A DNA stretch of 64,000 nucleotides, from positions 1,064,501 through 1,128,500 of the forward strand of contig NZ_CP074126.1 in the NCBI RefSeq assembly GCF_018282095.1. Reading direction: 5' to 3'. Below the pieces are notes generated by a model. The model made no database searches. It was not told where the DNA came from and saw nothing but the letters and a program-made list of their open reading frames with translations. Of the stretch, positions 44,325 to 53,052 are shown piece by piece. Position 1 is the first letter of the stretch. Each line of letters starts with the position of its first letter. Position numbers and translations under genes: made by a program. This DNA comes from Pseudovibrio brasiliensis (GTDB lineage Bacteria > Pseudomonadota > Alphaproteobacteria > Rhizobiales > Stappiaceae).

Positions 44325-45635
44325 ATGCAAACCAACTTTACGCCAGAACAACTCAAAGACAGTGCAACTGCCGTCTCCGAACAGATCCTGCGCAAGTGCG
44401 TGCACTGCGGGTTTTGTACCGCAACCTGCCCAACCTTCGCACTGCTGGGCGATGAGCTGGACAGCCCTCGTGGCCGCATCTATCTCATCAAAGAGATGCT
44501 GGAAAATGATCGTCCGGCTGATGCCAAAACCGTCAAGCATATCGATCGCTGCCTGTCGTGCCTTTCCTGTATGACCACCTGTCCGTCAGGTGTGAACTAC
44601 ATGCATCTGGTAGATCATGCGCGCATTCACATAGAGCGAACCTACAAGCGGCCGCTGCAAGACCGCCTGCTCAGAGCTGTCCTGCAGGCCATCCTGCCCA
44701 AACCGGGCCGCTTCCGACTGGCAATAGCTGCGGCTTTTTATGGCCGTCCGTTTGCTGGCCTCATGAAAAAATGCGGCGGCACTCTCGCAAAACTGGGTGC
44801 AATGCTGGCACTGGCACCAACCAAATCACCTATGCCCTCCCAGTTTGTCGGGCAGGAGAGTGTCGCACCCAAAGTGCAGAAAAAGGGCCGCGTCGCGATC
44901 CTGAAGGGCTGTGCCCAAAGCGTACTTGCGCCTTCCATCAATGATGCAGCAACGCGCTTGTTGACCCGTATCGGTTATGAAGTCGTGTTCCCGAAGGGAG
45001 AAGGCTGCTGCGGTGCCCTGGTGCATCATATGGGCCAGGAAGAAGCTTCAAACGATCAGGCTAAAACCAACATCGATGCATGGATGCGAGAGATGGAAGG
45101 TGAGGGGCTTGATGCCGTCATCATCACCGCGTCCGGCTGTGGCACGACCATCAAGGACTACGGCTTCATGCTGCGCGATGACCCGCAATATGCAGAGAAG
45201 GCGCAGAAAATCTCTGAGATGTCCAAGGATATCGTGGAGTTTCTGATCGAGCAGGATCTGGGCGAAACTCAGCTTCAGGATGAGCTGACCGTGGCCTATC
45301 ACTCTGCTTGCTCTATGCAACACGGTCAGAAGATCACGTGGCAACCCAAGAAGCTGCTCCAGAATGCGGGCTTTACCGTGAAGGAGCCGCTGGAGGGTCA
45401 CCTCTGCTGTGGCTCAGCGGGCACCTACAACATCATGCAGCCCAAAATCGCAACAGCTCTGAGAGACCGAAAGGTCGGCAATCTGGAAGCCACACACCCA
45501 CATCTTGTCGCCACCGGAAACATCGGTTGCATCACCCAAATCTCCAGCGGCACCCAGATCCCTGTCATCCATAGCATTGAACTTCTGGACTGGGCCTACG
45601 GCGGCCCAAAGCCGGTGCAATTGGGTAAGATGTAA
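44325..45635 (+). CDS. glcF: Glycolate oxidase iron-sulfur subunit
   Basis: 436 residues. Two 4Fe-4S clusters: CVHCGFCTATCP near residue 26 and CLSCLSCMTTCP near 77. Then two CCG domains with GCCGALVHHMG near 229 and LCCGSAGTYNIMQP near 362, both intact, and an AYHSACSMQHGQK motif. It transfers electrons from GlcDE to the quinone pool at the inner membrane face. Closes the glcDEF operon; a strong bidirectional terminator follows. Confidence 0.95.
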   Translation: MQTNFTPEQLKDSATAVSEQILRKCVHCGFCTATCPTFALLGDELDSPRGRIYLIKEMLENDRPADAKTVKHIDRCLSCLSCMTTCPSGVNYMHLVDHARIHIERTYKRPLQDRLLRAVLQAILPKPGRFRLAIAAAFYGRPFAGLMKKCGGTLAKLGAMLALAPTKSPMPSQFVGQESVAPKVQKKGRVAILKGCAQSVLAPSINDAATRLLTRIGYEVVFPKGEGCCGALVHHMGQEEASNDQAKTNIDAWMREMEGEGLDAVIITASGCGTTIKDYGFMLRDDPQYAEKAQKISEMSKDIVEFLIEQDLGETQLQDELTVAYHSACSMQHGQKITWQPKKLLQNAGFTVKEPLEGHLCCGSAGTYNIMQPKIATALRDRKVGNLEATHPHLVATGNIGCITQISSGTQIPVIHSIELLDWAYGGPKPVQLGKM

Positions 45636-45647
45636 GCATGCTAATCT

Positions 45648-45679
45648 AAATCCCTCTCAAATAGGCTTGAGAGGGATTT
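45648..45679. terminator. Bidirectional terminator after glcDEF
   Basis: Perfect 13-base inverted repeat AAATCCCTCTCAA / TTGAGAGGGATTT with a 6-base loop. It lies between glcF and the convergent lipoprotein gene and has A/T-runs on both sides. Confidence 0.88.
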
Positions 45680-45684
45680 GCGGA

Positions 45685-46185
45685 TCAGACTCCACCACCC
45701 CGACGTAAAACGTTCTCCTGATGAGCCTTTTCTGCTTCTTCATACTCTTTCCGAATATGTGAAAGATCACCGGCAGGCGTATTAGGATTTGCTGGATTGA
45801 TTGGCTTCAGCTCAACGAGAACCGGGTTGGGTTTGTGATTAAGCATCGCGCCGGTATACGCGTCCACGCCTACGCCAATCACCCCTCCTATCAGGGCATT
45901 GCCTGCCATGGCTGCTGCGCCGCTTCCCGCAACTTCAGTGGTGACATGCACTTTCTGCGTTTTATAACCTTCCTTGGAAACAGTGACGTTGAACTTTTCT
46001 TTGCGTGAAACCTTGAGTGTACAAGGCGAGGAACTGCAGGTCATTCCAATGTCCGTCGAGATCTCTGCATCCTCTGGAGAGGCATAGATTTTGACTTTTT
46101 CACTCATGCCGCGTGTGACACTGGCGCATCCTGAAAGGACAAAACCTGCTGAAATAAATGATGCAATCAAGAAAATTGTCTTCAT
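45685..46185 (-). CDS. Lipoprotein with PEGA-like domain
   Basis: 166 residues. Signal peptide with lipobox LSGC (Cys20), so probably a lipid-anchored outer-membrane or inner-membrane protein. Residues 30-85 look like a PEGA-type beta domain (KVKIYASPEDAEIS, SSPCTLKVSRKEKFNVTVSK, EGYKTQKVHV). A Gly/Ala-rich hydrophobic stretch follows (AAAMAGNALIGGVIGVGVDA) and could be a hairpin that inserts into the membrane. The C-terminus is charged. Function unknown; PEGA domains occur in cell-surface proteins. Convergent with glcF. Confidence 0.75.
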   Translation of the reverse strand: MKTIFLIASFISAGFVLSGCASVTRGMSEKVKIYASPEDAEISTDIGMTCSSSPCTLKVSRKEKFNVTVSKEGYKTQKVHVTTEVAGSGAAAMAGNALIGGVIGVGVDAYTGAMLNHKPNPVLVELKPINPANPNTPAGDLSHIRKEYEEAEKAHQENVLRRGGGV

Positions 46186-46544
46186 CTCAAAATTCCCGCC
46201 TTAGAAAATTGAACCGACACCTTTGGCATCGTGGGGGACATGCAAACCTAAGAAATTTGATTCCCAATGCACGTATGAGTTGATTTTCTGCCTTTCACAG
46301 TTTCAGGCAACTACTGAAAAGGAATATGTTAAGGCAATGATTTTAGAGGTGAAAATCTACTAGGTTCTACCGTCTCCCCAAAATCGTATGGATGGGTTGA
46401 GGAGCAACGCAAGCCTCTGAGGTTCAGCACACTAAAGCTGCGCAAAGGGCATCCAGCGGGAAGCTAACATGCAAGCGGGCGACAACTGATCCTGGCACAG
46501 ATCATGTCTATGAGAAGCCTATGCTGGCGACATCCGTTCTATGT
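46186..46544. other. Intergenic region
   Basis: 359 bp between two minus-strand genes. It should carry the lipoprotein promoter. I see no gene, structured RNA signature or repeat here. Confidence 0.3.
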
Positions 46545-47312
46545 TTACTCTGCCAACTTACCCCGTGCAGATTTCATTATGCAGGTAACTTTGCCGCCCA
46601 ACTCACTCTCAATATGGCGCAGCTCCTTTGCGATAGCCGGGGGCATGGCACCCTCAGTGATTTCAGGAGGTGTGATGGAAGCAACCAAAGCCGGTGTGTC
46701 ATCAGCGAAAACAAGCCCAGTCTCATGCGCCAACAGCAACAGGCTGAGTATACTTGCAAAACAGCCCAGAGTGATGGCTGCAAGCGTATACCGGTTCAGT
46801 GGGCTGCTCTGATCCTTCAGGCAATCTTCCAGAACCACACGGATCTGACTGATGTCATCTGAGTTGAGTGGTTCATCCAGCAGCTCAATGGGTGACCGCT
46901 CCTCAGCAACAGTCTCGGAAGCACCACTATCTGTTGAGGGCTCTGAAGCAACAGCCGGTTGCAAACACTCAAAGACCGGCACATAGCCCATATCGGGCAG
47001 CCGGATCTGTACATGATGTGCATTGGGATGTTCTTCGTTGTAGGCACGCAGAAGTGTCCGCAAACGGGAGATGTTCACACGGACAATCGGGTTCTCTCGT
47101 GGATTGAAACCATCAGGCAGGTTGAAAACCTTCTGGCCAATAATCTGTTCCTTCAGATCATCTTCCTGCCGGGAGAGTTTGCGTTCAACGAGAAACGTCA
47201 GAAGAGCTGTCAGCTTCGGGCTTCGCCTGAAGTTGGGGCTGGACAAAATGCTGGAAAGGGTCGCAACCACTTCGTCTTTGCTGGTGACTAGTCCATTCTT
47301 CTTGGCACTCAT
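46545..47312 (-). CDS. Membrane-anchored winged-helix protein (ToxR/CadC-like layout)
   Basis: 255 residues. Residues 12-116 form a winged-helix-like DNA-binding region of the type found at the N-terminus of some alphaproteobacterial adenylate cyclase and TPR proteins (SPNFRRSPKLTALLTFLVER, GQKVFNLPDGFNPRENPIVR, VNISRLRTLLRAYNEE, IRLPDMGYVPVFE). An acidic linker follows, then one membrane helix (about 176-197) and a 58-residue extracytoplasmic tail with one cysteine. This gives a membrane-anchored one-component regulator layout. Targets and signals are unknown. The start at 47312 has GGGAG eight bases upstream; the open frame extends 18 codons further. Confidence 0.7.
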   Translation of the reverse strand: MSAKKNGLVTSKDEVVATLSSILSSPNFRRSPKLTALLTFLVERKLSRQEDDLKEQIIGQKVFNLPDGFNPRENPIVRVNISRLRTLLRAYNEEHPNAHHVQIRLPDMGYVPVFECLQPAVASEPSTDSGASETVAEERSPIELLDEPLNSDDISQIRVVLEDCLKDQSSPLNRYTLAAITLGCFASILSLLLLAHETGLVFADDTPALVASITPPEITEGAMPPAIAKELRHIESELGGKVTCIMKSARGKLAE

Positions 47313-47523
47313 GTGCAGCACTCCCAAAACACATCGGTGTGGCCTGGGGGAAAAGCTCTCCCTCATTCAGATGGTAGCGACGGCACATTCATTGGTCCGG
47401 TGCCTGTATTCAATCAGGCCGGTTTTTTATGCTGCTTTGCCTATAGCTGGGGTTAGACAAGCAACTTGAAGTTGTTGCCTTATCTTATGTTCATGAAGCT
47501 CGGAATGCAACAAAGGCACATAC

Positions 47524-48231
47524 CTAGCGGACATAGACCTTAGCGCCAACCGGAACCATGTTGTACAGTTCCGCCACATCTTCGTTGCGCATACGAATGC
47601 AGCCGGATGAAACGGCTTGCCCAATTGTCCATGGCTCGTTGGAACCGTGAATGCGGTAAAGCGTGGAGCCAAGATAAAGAGCGCGTGCACCCAATGGGTT
47701 ACGCGGACCACCTGGCATGTAACGCGGCAGGTTTGGTTGGCGTTTCAGCATCTCAGCAGGTGGGCGCCAGTCCGGCCACTCCCGCTTGCGGGTCACTTTG
47801 TGAACCCCCGCCCATTCAAAGCCCGGACGTCCGACACCAACACCATAACGGCGGGCTTTTCCATTGGCCTGCACCAGGTAAAGATATCGTGATGTGGTAT
47901 CAATAACCACTGTGCCGGGGGCATGAGAGGTGTTGTAGCTCACAACTGTCGGCAAAAACTGCTTCGGAATACGGCGGCTATATCGGTTAGACGTTGTCCG
48001 TTTCTTCTTCTGCTTGGCTGAACCGCGCAGGCTCTGAACGGCCTTTGCCTGAGAGCGTGGGATTTGCACAACCCATGGATTGGAAAGATCCGGACTAAGC
48101 ACAAGAGGAGGTGCAGACGCACGTGGTTTGTACTCCGCCTGTGCAGCTGTGCCCAACGCGCAAACCAAGCCGCCCGCGCTCAAAAGAGTGACAAGCCAGC
48201 CTGCTTTACCTTTTACCGATGCCCCGAACAT
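47524..48231 (-). CDS. L,D-transpeptidase (YkuD domain)
   Basis: 235 residues. Signal peptide (MFGASVKGKAGWLVTLLSAG, cleavage after AQA|EY). The YkuD domain occupies about residues 105-235: TVVIDTTSRYLYLVQANGKA, NPLGARALYLGS, and the catalytic HGSNEPWTIGQAVSSGCIRM with nucleophile Cys211 and the upstream His. It forms or remodels 3-3 peptidoglycan cross-links or attaches proteins to peptidoglycan in the periplasm. A basic region (SLRGSAKQKKKR) lies between signal and domain. AGGAGCGTGGA precedes the ATG. Confidence 0.93.
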   Translation of the reverse strand: MFGASVKGKAGWLVTLLSAGGLVCALGTAAQAEYKPRASAPPLVLSPDLSNPWVVQIPRSQAKAVQSLRGSAKQKKKRTTSNRYSRRIPKQFLPTVVSYNTSHAPGTVVIDTTSRYLYLVQANGKARRYGVGVGRPGFEWAGVHKVTRKREWPDWRPPAEMLKRQPNLPRYMPGGPRNPLGARALYLGSTLYRIHGSNEPWTIGQAVSSGCIRMRNEDVAELYNMVPVGAKVYVR

Positions 48232-48682
48232 TCCACGCTCCTTTGGTCCTTGCCAATAGCCCGATGCCTGAGGGAAAACCTAGGAGCTGCAACTCTAACA
48301 ATAGTTAAAATTATCAGTGTTATTTATGCGAGTTCAAACTAAGGTTAACCAATTGTTACTGAGTTGTGCGGCGAAAACGTCAAAATTATCCTTAAAAATC
48401 AATGATGATAAATCTAAGGTAATAATTAACACTCTAAGAAGTATGTGAGAGATGGACCGAGTGCAGGATTGCGAATCGTACCCATTAAAACCTATGGGTG
48501 CATGAGCGCGTCTGTGTCCGGGAATGCTGTTTAATATCTGTAATTTATAGCCTCCTATCGCAAACCTGTGCCAGTTTGCAAAAAGGTAAGGCGGCAAACA
48601 AAGAGGGCGCATTGTTGGGCAGGAATAACAACGATGTGGCTTTCAGTAAGAAGCAGTTATGCTTCATGAGTTCGGGGTTGGG
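48232..48682. promoter_or_regulatory. Divergent L,D-transpeptidase / CheZ-like regulatory region
   Basis: 451 bp, AT-rich around 48290-48440. It contains an inverted repeat ACCCAT/ATGGGT at 48480-48499. No gene or known RNA is recognised; two outward promoters are expected. Confidence 0.3.
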
Positions 48683-49432
48683 ATGTCAGTTGTAAGAAAA
48701 ACCTTTCGTGCAGAGGCTCAGTTCGGAGCGCACACTGCACGTGCCGAGATTGGATCGCCAATCCAGGACAATGGTGAGGCCGTACGCCACCAGCAGGTGA
48801 TGGAAGAAATTGCCAGCCTGAAGGAAATGCTGAGTTCGCCGGACACAGACCCACAGGAACTCTCGCGCCGTGTTGCGGAAGAGCTGCGTGAAGAGATCGG
48901 CGAAGCAGCCAAGCTCAAGCGCGAGCTGGACGCCATCTACGAAGCCATCGCCGAAACCAAAACTGAGATCGCTGCCCTCCACAACAAAGCCAGCGTCGAT
49001 AACGACGAGCGTGGCCGTGTAACCTTGGAGTTGGGCGCAATTGTCTCTGGCACTGAAGGCGCGACAGAACAGATCCTGTCTGCAGCCGAAGTCATCGACC
49101 AGAGCGCAGCAACCGTTATGCCGATGGTTCCATCCGAGCACGAAGGTCTGGTCACCGATATTCATGAGCAAGTGGTGTCTATCTTCGAAGCCTGTAACTT
49201 CCAGGATTTGACGGGCCAGCGCATCAGTAAAGTGGTGAACACGCTCTCCTTCGTGGAAGAGCGCATCATCCGCATGATCGACATCTGGGGCGGTATTGAG
49301 AGCTTCAAGGAGATCAGTGATCGCATCAATGCGGAGAAAGAAGGCGACGACTCGGCTCTTCTCCATGGTCCGGCACTGGATGTGGAAGCAGGCACCGTCA
49401 CTCAGGACGACATCGACGCCCTGTTCGACTGA
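48683..49432 (+). CDS. CheZ-like protein phosphatase
   Basis: 249 residues, largely helical. The CheZ hallmark is clear near residue 180: ACNFQDLTGQRISKVVNTL, containing the Asp and Gln that correspond to Asp143 and Gln147, the catalytic pair in E. coli CheZ (DFQDLTGQVIKRM). Upstream is a long helical hairpin with coiled-coil character (about 30-115). The C-terminus DDIDALFD matches the CheY-binding tail of CheZ. So it probably dephosphorylates a CheY-like response regulator. No other chemotaxis gene lies in the window. The start at 48683 (MSVVRKTFRAEAQ) was preferred; the frame opens eight codons earlier. Confidence 0.85.
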   Translation: MSVVRKTFRAEAQFGAHTARAEIGSPIQDNGEAVRHQQVMEEIASLKEMLSSPDTDPQELSRRVAEELREEIGEAAKLKRELDAIYEAIAETKTEIAALHNKASVDNDERGRVTLELGAIVSGTEGATEQILSAAEVIDQSAATVMPMVPSEHEGLVTDIHEQVVSIFEACNFQDLTGQRISKVVNTLSFVEERIIRMIDIWGGIESFKEISDRINAEKEGDDSALLHGPALDVEAGTVTQDDIDALFD

Positions 49433-49591
49433 TCCTCTCAAAAAAGATAGATGCAGATGGCTTGCTATTTCGGCAAGCCAATGCTTTATATGAGAACATA
49501 ACATAAACATTTTGATGCGTTTCGCTGACAGGGAATTACCAGTTTGTGGTGATACCGGCGCGCAATGAAAATTGACAAGAAGGGCAAGGCA

Positions 49592-50248
49592 ATGGACCAG
49601 AGCTCAACACCGATTGCTGAAGGGCTGATCCGCGGAGAAGACGGCAAGGATCGCTGCTGGTGGCATGGCGGAGACCCGTTTTATCAGGCCTATCACGACA
49701 ACGAGTGGGGCCATCCAGTCACCAACGACATCCGCTTGTTTGAAAAGATCTGCCTTGAAGGCTTCCAGTCCGGCCTGTCCTGGATCACTATCTTGCGCAA
49801 ACGCGAAAACTTCCGCGCTGCCTTTGCTGGCTTTGATTTTGAAAAGGTTGCAAAGTTCACGCAAAACGATATCGAACGGCTTGTGAAAGATGAAGGCATC
49901 ATCCGCCATCGCGGTAAGATCACCTCCACCATCAACAACGCCAACCGGGCTTTGGAGATGCGAGAAGAGTTCGGTTCCCTAGCAGCTTACTTCTGGAAAT
50001 GGGAACCAACCTCGGATCAGCGCCCACAGGTCTGCGACTATGCCAACCTGCGCCAACTGGGCAAAACGGAGATCTCAACAGCCATCTCCAAAGACCTCAA
50101 AAAACGCGGCTGGTCCTTTGTCGGCCCAACCACCGTCTACGCCTTCATGCAAGCCATGGGAATGGTCAACGACCACCTGGAAGGCTGCTGCTGCCGCGAA
50201 GTAGTGGAAGCCAAACGAGAGGCCTTGGAACGTCCTGTAAAGGCGTAA
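49592..50248 (+). CDS. tag: DNA-3-methyladenine glycosylase I
   Basis: 218 residues. Base-excision repair enzyme removing 3-methyladenine. Family segments: RCWWHGGDPFYQAYHDNEWG, LFEKICLEGFQSGLSWITIL, the catalytic region KREDF-like (KRENFRAAFAGFDFEKV), and GWSFVGPTTVYAFMQAMGMV. The zinc site is retained: the Cys and His near the N-terminus and HLEGCCCRE near the C-terminus. AAGGGCAAGGC precedes the ATG at 49592; an ATG nine codons upstream (49565) is possible but has no ribosome-binding site. Confidence 0.93.
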   Translation: MDQSSTPIAEGLIRGEDGKDRCWWHGGDPFYQAYHDNEWGHPVTNDIRLFEKICLEGFQSGLSWITILRKRENFRAAFAGFDFEKVAKFTQNDIERLVKDEGIIRHRGKITSTINNANRALEMREEFGSLAAYFWKWEPTSDQRPQVCDYANLRQLGKTEISTAISKDLKKRGWSFVGPTTVYAFMQAMGMVNDHLEGCCCREVVEAKREALERPVKA

Positions 50249-50306
50249 CGAGCATTATAAGGCCAAGTGGCAAGGGGGAGGAGATCTATCCTCTCTGACA
50301 CCTTAA

Positions 50307-51140
50307 TCAGGCATCTTCCTCAGGGCGCTCATAAGTTCCCTGAGGCGGAAGAATAGCCATCACGAGCGTCTCACGATGCTCAAAGCCACAGCGCCGGTAA
50401 ATCCGTCCCGCTGGGCCATCACTGAAAGCCTGCAGTACCGGCACAGTTGCCGGAAACTCCGCTTTCGCCCAATCCACACCCACAGTGACCAAAGCCGCAC
50501 AGATACCACGCTTGCGATGGCTCGGGCGTGTCTCAACCTCCTGAAAGCGCGAAACAACCGCATCACGGTAGATGCCTAGATCCGCGACCAGCAAATCTCC
50601 ATCGAACGCACCAAACCAGTTCAGCGACCCTTCCTGGACCTGACGACGACGCGCTTCAAATCGGGTGCGTGTATACGCCCCAAAACTGTCGCGATCATAG
50701 CCTTGCTCAACTGCTGTATCGATCTGAAGGGCAATGACCTGTTCCCAATCTTCCTCAGAAACAATTGGGCGGATCACTATCCCTTCTGGAACTGCAAAGC
50801 AGTTGAGCGGACTGGTCAGGCTCAGAACATCCATCTGCTCAAGCTCATACCCAAGATCCGTGAAAGCCGAATGCTCCGCGCCGATTGTCATATCCGGCGC
50901 ATCCCAGCCAAGCATGGTATGTGCAGCCTTAGGAAAATCTTTGCGAAACTGAGCGATCTGAGCTTCCGGATCTACCTTGTCGCCCCGGAAGAAAACCATG
51001 TTCCCCGACCAGCAAAAAGGCTCTTCTGGCATGTGCAGAACGATCCTGTCCGGATGTGTCTCAATCTCACTCACACCGCGCCCGACAAGAAGATTGCTCT
51101 GCACCCCCAGCGTCGCCGCCAAATCCCGCTCATCACGCAT
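50307..51140 (-). CDS. GNAT family N-acetyltransferase (277 aa)
   Basis: The start at 51140 (MRDERDLAATLGVQSNLL) has AAGG upstream and removes a 69-codon leader that lies over the neighbouring RTX terminator. The C-terminal half has the GNAT fold: VVSRFQEVETRPSHRKRGIC at about 205-225 with acetyl-CoA loop RKRGICAAL, then FSDGPAGRIYRRCGFEHRE near 250. The N-terminal half shows a degenerate GNAT-like region, as in two-domain acetyltransferases. Substrate unknown. Confidence 0.8.
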   Translation of the reverse strand: MRDERDLAATLGVQSNLLVGRGVSEIETHPDRIVLHMPEEPFCWSGNMVFFRGDKVDPEAQIAQFRKDFPKAAHTMLGWDAPDMTIGAEHSAFTDLGYELEQMDVLSLTSPLNCFAVPEGIVIRPIVSEEDWEQVIALQIDTAVEQGYDRDSFGAYTRTRFEARRRQVQEGSLNWFGAFDGDLLVADLGIYRDAVVSRFQEVETRPSHRKRGICAALVTVGVDWAKAEFPATVPVLQAFSDGPAGRIYRRCGFEHRETLVMAILPPQGTYERPEEDA

Positions 51141-51293
51141 ACTGCTTACCTTCAATCCATTACTCAAAATCAAAACATAGCTATTGAAATCCCACAGGCT
51201 AATCAAGAAAAAGCCCACCAATCCGCCAAGTCCCCAACCGCTGTTACCCACCAGCCACTTTTCACGAGTAGGCATGCCACTCTGGCCCGCCCC

Positions 51294-51328
51294 ACAAAAA
51301 AAGCCCCGGCGTAACACGCCGAGGCTTC
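51294..51328 (-). terminator. Terminator of the 465-aa RTX gene
   Basis: On the minus strand GCCTCGGCG pairs with CGCCGGGGC around TGTTA, followed by TTTTTTT. Similar in sequence to the terminator at 52997-53032, which fits duplication of the whole RTX unit. Confidence 0.88.
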
Positions 51329-51351
51329 GCAAAGAGGCTGTCGCCAATCAC

Positions 51352-52749
51352 TTAGATGAAGTCGAAGTCGTCTGCATGAAGATCAGCAACAGAAACATTC
51401 TGTAGAGTGATAGAAGTCTCAGCAGTCACATAGATCACAGTATCGGAGCCAACATCACTCGCAGCAGCAAGAACCTCTGCAACACTCTCAAATGTCTCAG
51501 AGAACTGCAGCACATCATCAGTACCTGCACCCGCTACAAAATCAGTGATGATGTCATTGCCGAAGTCTGACCGGAAATAGAACGTATCACTATCCGCTCC
51601 ACCTTCCATGGTGTCATCCCCGTCACCTCCAAGGAGAGTATCGTCGCCAGCGCCACCAAAGATGGTATCGTTGCCACCATATCCATAGATTTTGTTGGCA
51701 TTCGCATCACCTGTCAGATGATCGCTATGCTTATCAGTACCCATGATGTTTTCGATGGAAACATAAACATCGCCAGCAGCATCACCGGTATTGTTGCTCT
51801 GATCCGTCAGATCCACAGTAACAGCAGAACTCGCCCAACGATAACGCACTGTATCATTGCCTTCACCACCATCAAGATAATCTGAGCCATCCGCATAGGC
51901 GTTCAGTTCGTCATCGCCAGCACCACCTTCTAAATGGTCGTTACCAGCTTGAGCAAATAGATAGTTGTCATTGTCATCTCCGATGATCACATCATCGTAC
52001 CATGACCCAATAATCGCATTTATGTTTGTGAGTTGATCTCCCTCAGCGAAGCCACCTGTATTGACATCTGTGTCGAGATTAACTGAAACACCTTCTGTTG
52101 AGAGAAGGTAGTTCACGATGTTATGGCCGCCTTTTCCGTCAATTGTGTCAGAACCAGCGCTACCGTAAACTTCATCTCTACCTGCACTGCCAATGAAGCT
52201 GTCGTCTCCGGAAGTACCGTAGTGCTTTGCACGTCCATCTTCTTTAAGTGCGATGTTAGAGAGGGTCGTGCCATCTGCAAACTTAAACTGCATTGATGGA
52301 GAGTTATCGAGTGCTCCGTTTCGGATTGTTAGAACATCGGTAATCTCATCGAGCGGTTTATCCGGATTTTCTGGATCGATAAGGTAGATTAGGAGGTCCT
52401 GATTTTCCGATCCACCTGCGACAACTCTGATATGATCTAATGTAATATCTGAGCCAAACTGAACGGTATCATCACCCGAAGTGTCGGTAATAACGTCTTT
52501 GTCATAGCCTCTGTCGAAGAAGAAAGTGTTGTGCCCGGCACCACCAGACAAAATGTCATCGCCAGTGCCACCATCCAAGTAATCATCACCTTCTCCACCA
52601 CATAGGCTGTCATTCCCAGCTTCCCCGTAGAGTGTGTTGTTACCAAATGCCATGTGTATGGTGTCATTGCCTCCAGCAGCCCAGACAATGTCGTCTTCTG
52701 GACTGTTACTGGAAAAGTTGTCATCGTATTTTCCGAATTGGAATTTCAT
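51352..52749 (-). CDS. RTX-type calcium-binding secreted protein (465 aa)
   Basis: 465 residues with many GGxGxDxLx nonapeptides that form Ca2+-bound beta-rolls: GEAGNDSLCGGEGDDYLDGG near residue 43, GNDHLEGGAGDDELN near 270 and GNDTIFGGAGDDTLLGGDGD near 360. No N-terminal signal peptide; the C-terminal 70 residues (FYFRSDFGNDIITDFVAGAG, then NVSVADLHADDFDFI) are a typical type I secretion tail. A middle segment (about 95-165, LIYLIDPENPDKPLDEITDV) is shared with the larger RTX protein. ATG at 52749 with AGGA; a GTG two codons earlier is possible. No hlyBD/tolC-like genes are in the window. Role unknown: adhesion, nutrient capture or extracellular matrix are typical for such repeat-only proteins. 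Confidence 0.9.
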   Translation of the reverse strand: MKFQFGKYDDNFSSNSPEDDIVWAAGGNDTIHMAFGNNTLYGEAGNDSLCGGEGDDYLDGGTGDDILSGGAGHNTFFFDRGYDKDVITDTSGDDTVQFGSDITLDHIRVVAGGSENQDLLIYLIDPENPDKPLDEITDVLTIRNGALDNSPSMQFKFADGTTLSNIALKEDGRAKHYGTSGDDSFIGSAGRDEVYGSAGSDTIDGKGGHNIVNYLLSTEGVSVNLDTDVNTGGFAEGDQLTNINAIIGSWYDDVIIGDDNDNYLFAQAGNDHLEGGAGDDELNAYADGSDYLDGGEGNDTVRYRWASSAVTVDLTDQSNNTGDAAGDVYVSIENIMGTDKHSDHLTGDANANKIYGYGGNDTIFGGAGDDTLLGGDGDDTMEGGADSDTFYFRSDFGNDIITDFVAGAGTDDVLQFSETFESVAEVLAAASDVGSDTVIYVTAETSITLQNVSVADLHADDFDFI

Positions 52750-52783
52750 GGCCACAATCCTAGAGTTTCATAAAGTTTTATAA

Positions 52784-52800
52784 ATGTGCAGATTGCACAT
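52784..52800. promoter_or_regulatory. Operator-like palindrome upstream of the 465-aa RTX gene
   Basis: ATGTGCA-GAT-TGCACAT, perfect 7-base arms. Located 35 bases upstream of the start codon. A near-identical palindrome occupies the matching position before the other RTX gene (56910-56926). Confidence 0.6.
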
Positions 52801-52996
52801 AATATTTATACAGCTCATGATTGTGTATGACTGACCCCGAGTTAGGTAAGAATTTATTGTTGAGGGAACTGAGATTAAAATGATCAGCAAAGCTGATGTC
52901 ATTTAACTAATGGCTTTGGTTAAGACATCAAAATTTTGTCAGAGGGTCATCGGTTCGGGGGGGAGTGACACAACTGTTTATGCTCAATAAACCGAA

Positions 52997-53032
52997 TAAA
53001 AAAGCCCCAGCGCAGAGCGCTGAGGCTTCATC
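52997..53032 (-). terminator. Terminator of the 1274-aa RTX gene
   Basis: On the minus strand GCCTCAGCGC pairs with GCGCTGGGGC around TCT, followed by TTTTTTATT. Resembles the terminator after the other RTX gene. Confidence 0.88.
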
Positions 53033-53052
53033 ACCTAAGGAAAAGACATTAC

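Larger units (their letters stand above)
52750..53052. other. Spacer between the two RTX genes
   Basis: 303 bp. It carries the operator-like palindrome at 52784-52800, the promoter of the smaller RTX gene, and the terminator of the larger one. The rest is AT-rich and holds no gene I can support. Confidence 0.5.
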
